DNA of 64,000 nt from positions 154,433 through 218,432 of the forward strand of contig NZ_BAWM01000045.1 of assembly GCF_000759675.1 (NCBI RefSeq), given 5' to 3'. Both the position numbers and the translations under genes were made by a program. Below are positions 17,106-25,872 of the stretch, in pieces. Source of the stretch: Neobacillus niacini (lineage in GTDB: Bacteria > Bacillota > Bacilli > Bacillales > Cytobacillaceae). Numbering within the stretch: position 1 is the stretch's first letter; each line of letters starts with the position of its first letter. The notes under the pieces were generated by a model. The model was not told where the DNA came from, searched no databases, and worked only from the letters and a program-made list of their open reading frames with translations.

Positions 17106-17648
17106 CTATTGTTGAATAACCTCGCCATTATCGTTTAAAGCCCTAACCTTTGGACGAAAGCCTAAACCAAAATAGTATCGTTTACTTCCTTTTTTTATCA
17201 TTTTTGCTTTTTGGTATTCTTCACTATCCTGTTCGGCTATTTCAATGGCTGCGATATTCTCATTATTGATTTCTCCAAACACAACGTAAATATCTTTAAG
17301 TATCTTCCCTTTATCATCATACTTGGTGTAGTTCTCATGATAAGTGGAATAGGTTTCGGTTTCAGCATACTCCCAGCCATTCGGACCATCATTTTTCCAT
17401 CCCTTTTCATCGTTCCCTTCAAAGAAAGAAACTCCCAGCACCGGTTCTTTTAAATGTTCAACTTCTTCCCCTTCTGCTTTCGTAGTGTATAGGACGATCG
17501 TCATTCCATCACTTTTAGTCTTGTATAAAACTTCTTGTACTTCAAATGGAATTGTTTCAGCAATGGCTTTTTCTAGAGTTGGATATTTGCAGCCTGTAAG
17601 TGTGAGCATTAGAACAATCACGATAAAAAGAACTTTACATCTTCTCAT
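17106..17648 (-). CDS. hypothetical lipoprotein
   Basis: 180 residues. A signal peptide with lipobox LTGC places the lipidated cysteine at residue 20, so it should be anchored to the outer face of the membrane. The mature part is charged and probably beta-rich (DGMTIVLYTTKAEGEEVEHLKEPVLGVSFFEG); no family recognised. ATG behind AGGAGG. Probably co-transcribed with the following 118-codon gene. Confidence 0.65.
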   Translation of the reverse strand: MRRCKVLFIVIVLMLTLTGCKYPTLEKAIAETIPFEVQEVLYKTKSDGMTIVLYTTKAEGEEVEHLKEPVLGVSFFEGNDEKGWKNDGPNGWEYAETETYSTYHENYTKYDDKGKILKDIYVVFGEINNENIAAIEIAEQDSEEYQKAKMIKKGSKRYYFGLGFRPKVRALNDNGEVIQQ

Positions 17649-17914
17649 AATATTCTCCTCCTAGATTTTGGTCAGAGGTTAGTAATCTAGTAATCTCTAG
17701 TAAAAAGCACAAGGCATTATTTATGCCCACTTCCTACCTGACCATTTTTCTTTTCGTTCCCATTATGAGTTTACTACCCAGCTTTCTGTCCCCCTTATAT
17801 AAATTGACTAATTGGTAATCTCCTTATAAATAATAATATTCTAACCTTTTATATAATTCCAGTTATATCCAAATATAGTTCGATATACCTCCTCCTAATT
17901 AACCTAGTTAATAC
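17649..17914. other. gene-free interval upstream of the lipoprotein gene
   Basis: AT-rich. An orphan GGAGGAGG-like sequence occurs on the minus strand near 17888-17897 with no start codon in reach, so no gene is called. The lipoprotein promoter should be here; I could not fix it. Confidence 0.4.
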
Positions 17915-17945
17915 AAAAAAGGCAGTCCATTTGACTGCTTTTTTG
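17915..17945 (-). terminator. yueI terminator
   Basis: Stem GCAGTC/GACTGC with an A6 run on one side and T6 on the other, next to the yueI stop. Confidence 0.8.
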
Positions 17946-17953
17946 TTTGCTTA

Positions 17954-18385
17954 TTATCGTTTAAATAGTTTCGCGAAAAGACCTTTGCTTTTTGCGGGTT
18001 CAGGCTGACTGATTTCTTTTTGAATGATATAAATTTCTTCCTTATCGATTGCATGATCCATCGCAAGCAGTAAGCCTACTTCTGCATCATGTTCCTTATT
18101 GGTTACAATGGTGTGCTCAATATTGTGCTTGGCAGCTAATTTTACATATTTGGATAAGAGCGTATAGTCCATATTTCCATTTAACAAAAGATTGGCCTGA
18201 GGATTTTTTTTCATTTCCCTCTCCACCTGAGGGTATATCGTTGCCTCTGCTACTTGGTTTTTCTTAAGAGCAAGAATAATGCGTTCCCGTAATGTTCCTA
18301 AAAATTTCCGCCTTTCATCAGGCTTTGTTTCCAAAGGACCATGTATTCCCTGTTGAAGAACTTCCTCAACGTTCTGCTTTTTCAA
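17954..18385 (-). CDS. yueI: YueI family protein (DUF1694)
   Basis: 143 residues from a TTG start behind GGAG. Matches the YueI/DUF1694 pattern: N-terminal helix, GTLRERIILALKKNQV, a central region around ANLLLNGNMDYTLLSKYVKLA, and HTIVTNKEHDAEVGLLLAMD. The fold resembles L7Ae-type RNA-binding proteins in predictions I recall; the function is unknown. Monocistronic. Confidence 0.8.
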   Translation of the reverse strand: MKKQNVEEVLQQGIHGPLETKPDERRKFLGTLRERIILALKKNQVAEATIYPQVEREMKKNPQANLLLNGNMDYTLLSKYVKLAAKHNIEHTIVTNKEHDAEVGLLLAMDHAIDKEEIYIIQKEISQPEPAKSKGLFAKLFKR

Positions 18386-18440
18386 TTAGATCAACTCCAT
18401 TAAAAGGGCTATTATTATGTATGATAATAACCTAAAAAAT

Positions 18441-18515
18441 GTTCATTTCCAAAAAATTCGTCGCTATCCGAGAGTATTTTCTGCTATCGGAGAGTGTTTG
18501 TTATCCGCCACTAAC
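18441..18515. repeat. short 20-bp-pitch repeat GCTATCsGAGAGT
   Basis: GCTATCCGAGAGT at 18463 and GCTATCGGAGAGT at 18483 are 20 bp apart, with a weaker third copy GTTATCCGCC at 18500. Intergenic, between yueI and the aceA terminator. Confidence 0.5.
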
Positions 18516-18530
18516 TCCTCCCCTCAAACC

Positions 18531-18566
18531 AAAAAATCTCCCTCTCCAAATGGAGAGGGGGATTAA
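18531..18566 (-). terminator. aceA terminator
   Basis: Stem TCCCTCTCCA/TGGAGAGGGG with a short loop and A6 on the low side. Confidence 0.85.
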
Positions 18567-18573
18567 ATTACGA

Positions 18574-19851
18574 TTATTTTGTAAACTGCTCTTCCTCTGT
18601 AGATCCTTTTAACGCAGTTGTAGAGGATGTTCCACCTGTAATAACCATCGAAACTTGGTCAAAGTAGCCTGTTCCTACTTCACGTTGGTGTCTTGTTGCT
18701 GTGTATCCATATTGCTCACTATCGAACTCAGCCTGTTGCAATTCGGAGTATGCAGCCATGCCGCGCTCTTTGTAGCCGCGAGCCAGTTCAAACATGCTGT
18801 GGTTCAAGGCATGGAAGCCAGCAAGTGTAACGAATTGGAACTTATAGCCCATTTTTCCAAGCTCTTGCTGGAATTTAGCAATCGTTTCTTGGTCGAGCTT
18901 CTTCTTCCAGTTAAAGGATGGTGAGCAGTTGTATGCAAGCATTTTACCTGGGAATTTTTCATGAATCGCTTCAGCAAAACGTCTCGCTTCCTCAATGTTC
19001 GGCTCAGAAGTTTCACACCAAATAAGATCAGCATATGGTGCATATGCTAAGCCGCGGGCAATCGCCTGATCAAGGCCAGCTTTTGTACGGAAAAAGCCTT
19101 CTGCCGTCCGCTCTCCAGTGATAAACGGTGCGTCATTCATATCAATATCACTCGTAATCAAATCGGCCGCATTTGCATCTGTCCGCGCAACCAATACAGT
19201 TGGAACACCCATAACATCAGCAGCCAAACGAGCCGCAATTAAGTTACGAACCGCTGTTTGTGTTGGCAATAAGACTTTTCCACCTAAGTGACCACACTTT
19301 TTCTCAGAAGAAAGCTGATCTTCAAAGTGTACACCCGCTGCTCCTGCTTCAATCATTCCCTTCATCAATTCAAAACAGTTTAACTGTCCGCCAAAACCAG
19401 CTTCTGCGTCAGCTACAATTGGAACAAACCAATCGATTGAATTGTCACCTTCTGAATGGGTGATTTGATCTGCACGCTGAAGTGCTTGGTTAATTCGTTT
19501 TACCACACTTGGTACGCTGTTTGCTGGATATAAGCTTTGGTCCGGGTACATATTTCCAGAAAGGTTTGCATCGGCTGCAACCTGCCAGCCGCTTAGGTAG
19601 ATTGCTTTCAAACCTGCTTTTACCTGCTGAACAGCTTGATTTCCTGTTAGTGCCCCTAGTGCATTAACGTAATCTTCTTCATTTATCTGGTTCCAAAGCT
19701 TTTCTGCTCCACGTTTAGCCAATGTATGTTCGATGTCAATAGAACCACGAAGCTTGATAACATCCTCTGCCGTATATGGTCTAATAATTCCATTCCAACG
19801 TTTATCCATTTCCCAGCTTTCTTGTAACTCCATCGCTCTTGAATTAGTCAT
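18574..19851 (-). CDS. aceA: isocitrate lyase
   Basis: Splits isocitrate to glyoxylate and succinate in the glyoxylate shunt, allowing growth on acetate or fatty acids. 425 residues, the short bacterial form. The catalytic KKCGHLGGK loop is present, with the upstream [20 protein letters not shown] substrate region and the SPSFNW motif (CSPSFNWKK). ATG behind TAGGAGG, 34 bp after aceB. B. subtilis 168 lacks this shunt, so the pair points to another Bacillaceae lineage. Confidence 0.97.
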   Translation of the reverse strand: MTNSRAMELQESWEMDKRWNGIIRPYTAEDVIKLRGSIDIEHTLAKRGAEKLWNQINEEDYVNALGALTGNQAVQQVKAGLKAIYLSGWQVAADANLSGNMYPDQSLYPANSVPSVVKRINQALQRADQITHSEGDNSIDWFVPIVADAEAGFGGQLNCFELMKGMIEAGAAGVHFEDQLSSEKKCGHLGGKVLLPTQTAVRNLIAARLAADVMGVPTVLVARTDANAADLITSDIDMNDAPFITGERTAEGFFRTKAGLDQAIARGLAYAPYADLIWCETSEPNIEEARRFAEAIHEKFPGKMLAYNCSPSFNWKKKLDQETIAKFQQELGKMGYKFQFVTLAGFHALNHSMFELARGYKERGMAAYSELQQAEFDSEQYGYTATRHQREVGTGYFDQVSMVITGGTSSTTALKGSTEEEQFTK

Positions 19852-19885
19852 TTTAAATTCCTCCTATTAATCTATTAAAATTTTT

Positions 19886-21478
19886 TTATAAAAGCTTATA
19901 TCCAGGTAATGTTAAAAACTCTTCAAATTCATCATTTAAGATCAATCGGTCAAATAGTTCAACCGCTTCAGTGAAACGTCCATTCTCATAAGCGTGAGAT
20001 CCAATTTCATTTTTAATTTTTTCTAATTCCTCATCCTTAAATTGCTCATACATGGCTGCAGTTACTTTCCTGCCATCCGCGAGCACACCTTTAGGGTGTC
20101 GGATCCATTGCCATAACTGAGCCCTTGAGATTTCAGCAGTTGCCGCGTCCTCCATTAAGTTTTGAATAGGGGCAGCTCCTCTTCCAGATAACCAGGAAGC
20201 AATGTATTGAATTCCAACATTGATATTAACGCGGACACCTTCTTCGGTAATTTTACCTCCAGGTGTCTCGAGCAAATCACTGGCTGTTATCGTAATCTTT
20301 TGTTGTTTGGTTGTATGAATCTGGTTCGCTACCGGCATTTCTCTATCAAATACTTCTAGAGCTGCCGGTACAAGATCAGGGTGTGCTACCCATGTACCAT
20401 CATGACCATCGTATGCTTCACGTTCTTTATCAGCACGGACCTTTGCAAATGCTTCTTCGTTAGCCTGTGGATTATCGCGGATTGGAATTTGTGCCGCCAT
20501 TCCTCCAATCGCCGGTGCCTTCCGGCGGTGACAGGTTTGAATCGTAAGCAATGAATAAGAACGCATAAACGGTGCAGTCATGGTTACCTGGGATCTATCT
20601 GGCAGAATGATATTTTCATGGTTACGCAGTTTTTTTAAGTAACTAAAAATATAATCCCATCTGCCGCAGTTCAAGCCTGCTGAGTGTTCCTTTAATTCAA
20701 ATAGAATTTCATTCATTTCAAATGCAGCCATAATGGTTTCAAGTAAGACAGTCGCTTTAATTGTTCCTTGTGCAATTCCAAGCTTGTTTTGAGCAAAAAT
20801 AAAGACATCATTCCATAGCCGCGCTTCTAAATGGCTTTCTAGCTTTGGCAGGTAAAAATAAGGACCTGATCGTCGAGCCAGTAAATTTTTCACATTATGG
20901 AAAAAGTACATTCCAAAATCAAAAAAGCTCCCGGAAATAGGCTTGCCATTAAACAGCACATGTTTCTCTTCTAAATGAAGTCCGCGCGGTCTTACTAGCA
21001 GGACGGCTGTTTCCTCATTCAGCACATATCTTTTTCCATTTTGATTTTCATGGGAAATCGTCCGATTTACTGCGTCTCTTAGGTTGATTTGTCCCTCGAC
21101 GATATTTTCCCAGGTTGGTGAAGTTGCATCTTCACAATCTGCCATAAAAACCTTTGCACCTGAATTCAGAGCATTAATGACCATTTTTCGATCTGTTGGT
21201 CCGGTAATCTCTACACGACGATCCTGAAGGTCTTTTGGCAATGGAGCAATTGTCCAGTCACCATTACGAATATGCTTTGTTTCTGAAAGGAAATCCGGAA
21301 GTTTTCCGTTATTCAAATCCTCTTGGCGTTTTCTCCTGTACTGTAACAGTTCAATTCGCCTTGCTCCAAATTTTCGCTCCAGCTCCTCGATAAATTTCAG
21401 CGCTTCTGTTGTTAAAATCTCATCGTAATGCGCTTTGAGGGCACCGATTACTTCAATACCTGATGTTTGCGTCGACAT
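19886..21478 (-). CDS. aceB: malate synthase A
   Basis: Condenses glyoxylate with acetyl-CoA to malate, the second shunt step. 530 residues from the ATG at 21478 behind AGAGGTG; a longer in-frame ATG at 21538 has no ribosome site and lies in the promoter. Seen are [15 protein letters not shown] (metal and substrate region), [12 protein letters not shown], the [13 protein letters not shown] motif in the form [19 protein letters not shown], and the catalytic-base region [19 protein letters not shown]. First gene of aceB-aceA. Confidence 0.97.
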   Translation of the reverse strand: MSTQTSGIEVIGALKAHYDEILTTEALKFIEELERKFGARRIELLQYRRKRQEDLNNGKLPDFLSETKHIRNGDWTIAPLPKDLQDRRVEITGPTDRKMVINALNSGAKVFMADCEDATSPTWENIVEGQINLRDAVNRTISHENQNGKRYVLNEETAVLLVRPRGLHLEEKHVLFNGKPISGSFFDFGMYFFHNVKNLLARRSGPYFYLPKLESHLEARLWNDVFIFAQNKLGIAQGTIKATVLLETIMAAFEMNEILFELKEHSAGLNCGRWDYIFSYLKKLRNHENIILPDRSQVTMTAPFMRSYSLLTIQTCHRRKAPAIGGMAAQIPIRDNPQANEEAFAKVRADKEREAYDGHDGTWVAHPDLVPAALEVFDREMPVANQIHTTKQQKITITASDLLETPGGKITEEGVRVNINVGIQYIASWLSGRGAAPIQNLMEDAATAEISRAQLWQWIRHPKGVLADGRKVTAAMYEQFKDEELEKIKNEIGSHAYENGRFTEAVELFDRLILNDEFEEFLTLPGYKLL

Positions 21479-21499
21479 GAACTTATTCACCTCTTTGTT

Positions 21500-21560
21500 A
21501 TAATACAGTGTATTTCCTTGTGTTGTATTATATAACACAATAAATTAAAATGGAACTACT
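21500..21560 (-). promoter_or_regulatory. likely aceBA promoter region
   Basis: TATAAT is read on the minus strand near 21528-21533, inside the dyad-like sequence TGTGTTATATAATACAACA. No good -35 hexamer stands at 17 bp (TTCCAT), which suggests an activated promoter or an overlapping operator. The -10 assignment is inference. Confidence 0.4.
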
Positions 21561-21726
21561 TTTTCAGAAAATTTTCAAAAATAGGTACAAATTCCCTGTT
21601 GAAGTTTTTTTAAGTATTGTTTCCAATTTGATCAAGTCATTAAAAGGTGTTTTTTCCCAATAATATTTAGCAAATGGAAGGTCATGATATAGAGGTGATT
21701 CACAATTATTTTAAGGAGGAATTGTT

Positions 21727-21933
21727 ATGCCACAAATTGATGTCAATCAATTAAATCAAGCGAAGGCTAATGTTACATTGACACAAACCCTGCTAAGTCA
21801 AGCAATTGAAAAAGCAAATTCAGACCCAACCCTAGCTCAGGAAGCAATGAAACAAGCTTCCAGTGAAATCTCTTCTGCTTTGTCTGCCGTTACGCAAGCA
21901 CAAAATACAGTTAAATCTACTTCATCCGAATAA
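21727..21933 (+). CDS. 68-residue helical hypothetical protein
   Basis: Ala/Gln/Ser-rich protein (MPQIDVNQLNQAKANVTLTQT...) with regularly spaced hydrophobic residues consistent with two amphipathic helices; no signal peptide and no cysteine. Perfect ribosome site AAGGAGGAATT before the ATG, and a terminator follows, so it is a genuine single-gene unit. Divergent from aceB. The family is not recognised; it could be a spore or stress small protein. Confidence 0.65.
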   Translation: MPQIDVNQLNQAKANVTLTQTLLSQAIEKANSDPTLAQEAMKQASSEISSALSAVTQAQNTVKSTSSE

Positions 21934-21945
21934 AAGTATTATCTA

Positions 21946-21985
21946 GAAAAAGGGCTGCCGATATAGTTATCGACAGCCCTCCTAT
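21946..21985. terminator. bidirectional terminator
   Basis: Stem GGGCTG(C)CGATA/TAT(C)GACAGCCC with A5 on the left; it separates the small plus-strand gene from the convergent hydrolase gene. Confidence 0.8.
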
Positions 21986-23035
21986 TTATGAAATACGTTC
22001 ATATCTTTCTTTTGCTAAGATATACATCGCACTACCCCATCCTAACGGGGTATTGGAATTATATTCTGTAGATTTGGCAAAGTATAGTTCGGGCAAACTG
22101 CCATCCGTGAGCATCACATTTTCTGTTTGTGCGACATACTGCTTAGCTTTTTTAAGATCACCTAATTCTAAATGGCATAGTGCCAGCCAGGGCAGACCAA
22201 ATGTCCATTCAGCCTCGGTGCCATAGTAAAACGATAATTCGTGATGTCTTCCTTCATGTTCAATGGTGGAATAATAGGAATCTCCCTTGTAGCGAATTAC
22301 CCCTCGCTCCCGTAAGAGGTTCATTTCAATGTGGTCAACAACCACTTTCGCTTCTTCCCCTGCCAAAATCCGATATGGGTAGATTAAACTCAATTGAGCC
22401 AAATCGAAGGGACGATCGCTGCTTTCATGTGGGTAAAGATTTGAAAGAGTTTGATAACCATTTGTAATCCATTCTCCTGGTACAAACACAATGTCTTTTA
22501 CTGCCTGTAGACCTGCGACACATGCACCGACAGAGCTAGAATGAACCTCTCTCCATTCTTCCCACATTCCATTATCTGCGTCATCCCAGTACTCCACACA
22601 ACCTAAATAGCCAACCAGCTTTTGAACAACTTCATGATCCTTTCCATCTCTGATTATTCTTTTTCCATTCTGTTGGCCCATGCCAATCCCCCATAGTATC
22701 GCCCCAATTGCATCATGCTGAGCATGTCCCCATGGGGAATCAATTTCCCTTACTTCGGAGGCAGAGTACCTTGAATGGATATATTCCCATTGCTCCCTCG
22801 GTCGTTGAACGGTATGAATATCCAACTTCCATTCGTATTCTCTAAATAAGTCTAGAATCCGATGGTAGGTCGTTTCATAAATGTGATTGTTTTGCTCCAA
22901 ATACGGCAGTGACATATAAAAAGAGTCCCGTAACCATACATATTGATAGTCCTGTGACGAAGAGGCTAAATATAAACCATGCGGCAAGCGTAACTGATCT
23001 AGGATTTGATAACTATGGATTATTCTCTCGCTCAT
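21986..23035 (-). CDS. glycoside hydrolase family 15-like protein
   Basis: 349 residues, cytosolic (no signal peptide). The repeat pattern of an (alpha/alpha)6 barrel is visible, with YVWLRDSFYMSLPYL near the N-terminus, WGHAQHDAIGAILWG, and DADNGMWEEWREVHSSS, in which the Glu pair resembles the GH15 general acid. The second conserved acid may lie in GTEAEWTFGLPWLALCHLELG. Homologues are annotated as glucoamylase or trehalase-like; the true substrate is unknown. ATG behind GAGGTG. Monocistronic. Confidence 0.75.
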   Translation of the reverse strand: MSERIIHSYQILDQLRLPHGLYLASSSQDYQYVWLRDSFYMSLPYLEQNNHIYETTYHRILDLFREYEWKLDIHTVQRPREQWEYIHSRYSASEVREIDSPWGHAQHDAIGAILWGIGMGQQNGKRIIRDGKDHEVVQKLVGYLGCVEYWDDADNGMWEEWREVHSSSVGACVAGLQAVKDIVFVPGEWITNGYQTLSNLYPHESSDRPFDLAQLSLIYPYRILAGEEAKVVVDHIEMNLLRERGVIRYKGDSYYSTIEHEGRHHELSFYYGTEAEWTFGLPWLALCHLELGDLKKAKQYVAQTENVMLTDGSLPELYFAKSTEYNSNTPLGWGSAMYILAKERYERIS

Positions 23036-23165
23036 AATTCACCTCGGTACTTTTTGCTATCTTTTTCGCCAATTCATGAACTTTTTATACAAGAAAAAAT
23101 ATGTATAAACTATGAAAAAGTTGTCCATGATGAAACTATAAAAATAGATTAGGAGAGTGTGATAA

Positions 23166-23255
23166 TTGAGTTGGTTGGATAATGGGAGAATGTGGATGAC
23201 AATGACTTTTTTGATATTAGGGGTGAATATCGATGAGTGTAGAAGAATTAAATAA
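23166..23255 (+). CDS. possible 29-residue peptide overlapping the next frame
   Basis: TTG-started frame MSWLDNGRMWMTMTF...ECRRIK with GGAG ten bases upstream and a hydrophobic centre (MTFLILGVNI). It overlaps the following 58-codon frame in another phase by 23 bp, as in translationally coupled leaders. Weak case: short, TTG start. Confidence 0.3.
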   Translation: MSWLDNGRMWMTMTFLILGVNIDECRRIK

Positions 23256-23409
23256 AATTATTGCTGTAAAAAAGATGGATTTAGAGGAATGTGAACAGGA
23301 GCTTAATACTCGCTACTATCCTTCTATCGTGAGAATAGCAATGATGAATTACATTTTAAATTTACAAGAGCAATTAGAAAAGTACGATAACGACCTTATT
23401 AATTTGTAA
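23233..23409 (+). CDS. 58-residue hypothetical protein
   Basis: MSVEELNKIIAVKKMDLEECE... ends in a helical tail LQEQLEKYDNDLINL. ATG behind GGGGTG at a spacing of seven. Predicted all-helical; the length and helix-turn-helix layout recall Spo0E-like small phosphatases, but no clear SxxxD signature is visible, so no function is assigned. It converges on sirC and shares its terminator. Confidence 0.5.
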   Translation: MSVEELNKIIAVKKMDLEECEQELNTRYYPSIVRIAMMNYILNLQEQLEKYDNDLINL

Positions 23410-23413
23410 AATC

Positions 23414-23448
23414 TCAAAAAAGACGTGTGGGAATTCACACGTCCTTTT
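23414..23448. terminator. bidirectional terminator, small gene / sirC
   Basis: Stem GACGTGTG/CACACGTC with a six-base loop, A6 left and CCTTTT right. It overlaps the sirC stop. Confidence 0.8.
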
Positions 23449-24073
23449 CAGTGTTGATTATTTCTAATTCTAAAAATCGTAAAAAGTCAGCTTCGCGATT
23501 TTGACTGTTTAAGAACTTTTCACTGGTGATCGCTGTTAATATTTTTCCTTTTGTAGAGGAATCCTTCACTTCATTCAATATTCGCTGCCTAGCTGAAAAT
23601 AGGAATTCTAGATAATCTTCAAACCGTTCATCAAATTGGTGTTCTAGCTGTTCCCGTATTTTCCCTGCCAGTGTTGGACTAGCTCCTCCTGTTGATACCG
23701 CAATGCTCAATCGTCCTCGCTGAATATGTGAGGGAACATGAAAATCCGATCCTTCCGGGTCATCAGCAATGGTCACAAGCTGTTGTTCACTCGATGCCAT
23801 TTTGATAGACTGATTCAACGCTTTGTCGTTCGTTGCTGCAAAAATTAAGAATGCACCTTCAATGTCTTGTTTTGAAAAAGATTTTTCAAGCCACTCTATC
23901 TTTCCACTACTAGCCAGCCCTCTAAGTTCATCTGTAGCATTGGGACTAATCACGATGATACACGAACCTGTACCAAGCAGTCCGGTAACTTTCCGCTCCG
24001 CAACCTTGCCACCGCCTACAACCACTACTTTTTTACCCTCGAGCCTTAATATAATCGGATAGTTCGAATTCAA
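23435..24073 (-). CDS. precorrin-2 dehydrogenase / siroheme synthase (SirC-type)
   Basis: NAD-dependent oxidation of precorrin-2 to sirohydrochlorin, a step to siroheme. 212 residues. The Rossmann motif VVVVGGGKVAERK lies near residues 16-28, followed by DDPEGSDFHVPSHIQRGRLSIAVSTGGASP, the conserved Met8/CysG dehydrogenase block. TTG start at 24073, overlapping the stop of the methyltransferase-synthase gene (TTGA), with AGGGGG five bases upstream. It completes the siroheme supply for NasD in the same operon. Confidence 0.88.
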   Translation of the reverse strand: MNSNYPIILRLEGKKVVVVGGGKVAERKVTGLLGTGSCIIVISPNATDELRGLASSGKIEWLEKSFSKQDIEGAFLIFAATNDKALNQSIKMASSEQQLVTIADDPEGSDFHVPSHIQRGRLSIAVSTGGASPTLAGKIREQLEHQFDERFEDYLEFLFSARQRILNEVKDSSTKGKILTAITSEKFLNSQNREADFLRFLELEIINTEKDV

Positions 24074-25521
24074 GTACACCCCCTACCTTTCTTCGGATGC
24101 TGTACTAAGTATTCCACCAAAGCTTCTCTCGTTGCAGTTTCCGGCATTCCGTCCGCCACGAGTCCAGCACGTTCCACAGTAACCTTTGTCTGCTGACCCA
24201 TGCAAACTACCTGTACATCTTTTAAAAGGTCAAAAACGTCAATGCCGCATTTCTTCAAGCCTTCGATAAATACTCCAACAGATGCTGCGCTTGGAAATAC
24301 CATCGTATTCACGTCAGCTTCCTCCAGCATTCGTTGAAAAATTGGCAGGAACTGCTGGTCAAGCTCTTTTTTACTCGTGACTAAGAAATCAGCATTTCCA
24401 ACCTCAAATTTACGATCCTCTCCAACAACCAGCAAGCTTCCTTCTTGTGGCATTTCTTCGATGAGTCTAGCAATAAATCCGCGCTCTTTTAGTGCATTAA
24501 TAGATTTGCTGGAGCCGCCATAGAAATCAGCCTTTATTTTCCGAATATCAATCCCCTTTTCAATGATCGGATTAAAAAATTCGCCGACACTTTCCGGAGA
24601 GGAGAACAAAATTTTATCATATTCCGTTACATTACCTAGCTCAACAGGTAAATTCGTCTTTTTCCATTTTGGAAATTCGATGACATCTGCACCCTTTTCC
24701 ACCAATTCCTTTGCCAACCCACTTAAACTCTCACTCGTCCGAGCAAGTAATATTTGACGTCCGTACAATGGCATTTTTTCAAACCAGCTGATTTTTTCAC
24801 GAAGAGCAATCACATCACCAACCAAAATAATCGACGGGTTGCTAAACTTAGCCTCTAGAACCTTTTGGGAGATATCACTTAAAGTTCCTTGAAGGGTTTT
24901 CTGGCGGCCAAATGTACCCCACTGAATTAAAATTACTGGGGTGGTAGAAGGTTTTCCATGAGCGATAAGATTTTCACAGATAAACGGCAGATTTCCAACA
25001 CCCATGTAAAAAGCAATGGTATCGACACCGCGGACAAGCCCTTCCCAATCAAGCATTGGCCTGCCATCGGTTGATTTATCATGGGCAGTGACGACTGCAA
25101 ACGATTCTGCATGCTCACGATGGGTAACAGGAATTCCTGCATAAAGGGGGGCTGCAATCCCCGATGAAATGCCAGGAACAATTTCAAATGGAATTTGAAA
25201 GTGGGCAATGGCTGCCGCTTCTTCGCCAACGCGGCCAAAAACACCAGGGTCTCCGCCTTTTAATCGAACGACAATTTTACCTTCCAGTGCCTTTTCTACT
25301 AAAAGATCGTTTATATTCTCTTGGCGTAATATGTGGCGGTCAGGTAATTTGCCACAATAAATCAGCTCACAATCATCCGGAGCAAACTCCAATAGCTTGG
25401 GATTGGCAAGCCTGTCATATAAAATGACTTCGGCCTGCTTAATTGCCTCCAATCCCTTTACGGTGATTAATCGAACGTCCCCGGGCCCTGCTCCTACTAA
25501 AAATACTTTTCCTGTTTTCAT
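24070..25521 (-). CDS. uroporphyrinogen-III C-methyltransferase fused to uroporphyrinogen-III synthase
   Basis: Bifunctional protein of 483 residues. Residues 1-245 are the SUMT (CobA) domain: VGAGPGDVRLITVKG, the RLKGGDPGVFGR motif and GIPVTHR. Residues 250-483 are a HemD-type domain (GRQILLARTSESLSGLAKEL ... MVFPSAASVGVFIEGL ... GMPETATREALVEYL). It methylates uroporphyrinogen III to precorrin-2 and also makes its own substrate. B. subtilis NasF has only the SUMT half. In the nasDE operon it provides siroheme to nitrite reductase. Confidence 0.9.
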   Translation of the reverse strand: MKTGKVFLVGAGPGDVRLITVKGLEAIKQAEVILYDRLANPKLLEFAPDDCELIYCGKLPDRHILRQENINDLLVEKALEGKIVVRLKGGDPGVFGRVGEEAAAIAHFQIPFEIVPGISSGIAAPLYAGIPVTHREHAESFAVVTAHDKSTDGRPMLDWEGLVRGVDTIAFYMGVGNLPFICENLIAHGKPSTTPVILIQWGTFGRQKTLQGTLSDISQKVLEAKFSNPSIILVGDVIALREKISWFEKMPLYGRQILLARTSESLSGLAKELVEKGADVIEFPKWKKTNLPVELGNVTEYDKILFSSPESVGEFFNPIIEKGIDIRKIKADFYGGSSKSINALKERGFIARLIEEMPQEGSLLVVGEDRKFEVGNADFLVTSKKELDQQFLPIFQRMLEEADVNTMVFPSAASVGVFIEGLKKCGIDVFDLLKDVQVVCMGQQTKVTVERAGLVADGMPETATREALVEYLVQHPKKGRGCT

Positions 25522-25545
25522 CCTGCAGCCACCCTTCCAAACTCT

Positions 25546-25866
25546 TTAAATAATAATATAAACGTTATCTTCTTCAACTTCCACCTGATAGGTTTTTACT
25601 TGTCCTTCATCTGGTGCTTGAACTTTTCCGTCTGCTAACGAGATTTTCCAATCATAAACCGGGCAAAAAACATATTCACCGCTGATGAGACCTTCGGTTA
25701 ACACGCCGCCTTTTGGGTGCGGACTGCGATTTTCGACCGCAAATACCTTACCATTAGTTACTTTAAATAATGCGATTTCCTTATCATCAATTTTTACAGA
25801 ATATCCAGACCCTTCAGGGAGGTTATTATAATTAGCAACTAGAGTCCGAGTTTTTGTTAAAATCAT
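25546..25866 (-). CDS. nasE: nitrite reductase small subunit
   Basis: NirD/NasE family, 106 residues, Rieske-like fold. In place of CxH...CxxH it shows SPHPKG and FCPVYDWK, so the iron-sulfur ligands are incomplete, as in many NirD proteins, where the subunit has a structural role. ATG behind GGAGAG, seven bases after the nasD stop. Partner of NasD in NADH-dependent reduction of nitrite to ammonium. Confidence 0.93.
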   Translation of the reverse strand: MILTKTRTLVANYNNLPEGSGYSVKIDDKEIALFKVTNGKVFAVENRSPHPKGGVLTEGLISGEYVFCPVYDWKISLADGKVQAPDEGQVKTYQVEVEEDNVYIII

Positions 25867-25872
25867 TTCGTA

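Noticed and set aside
17880..17910. Orphan GGAGGAGG-like ribosome site on the minus strand
   Set aside because: No start codon at usable spacing and frames close quickly.
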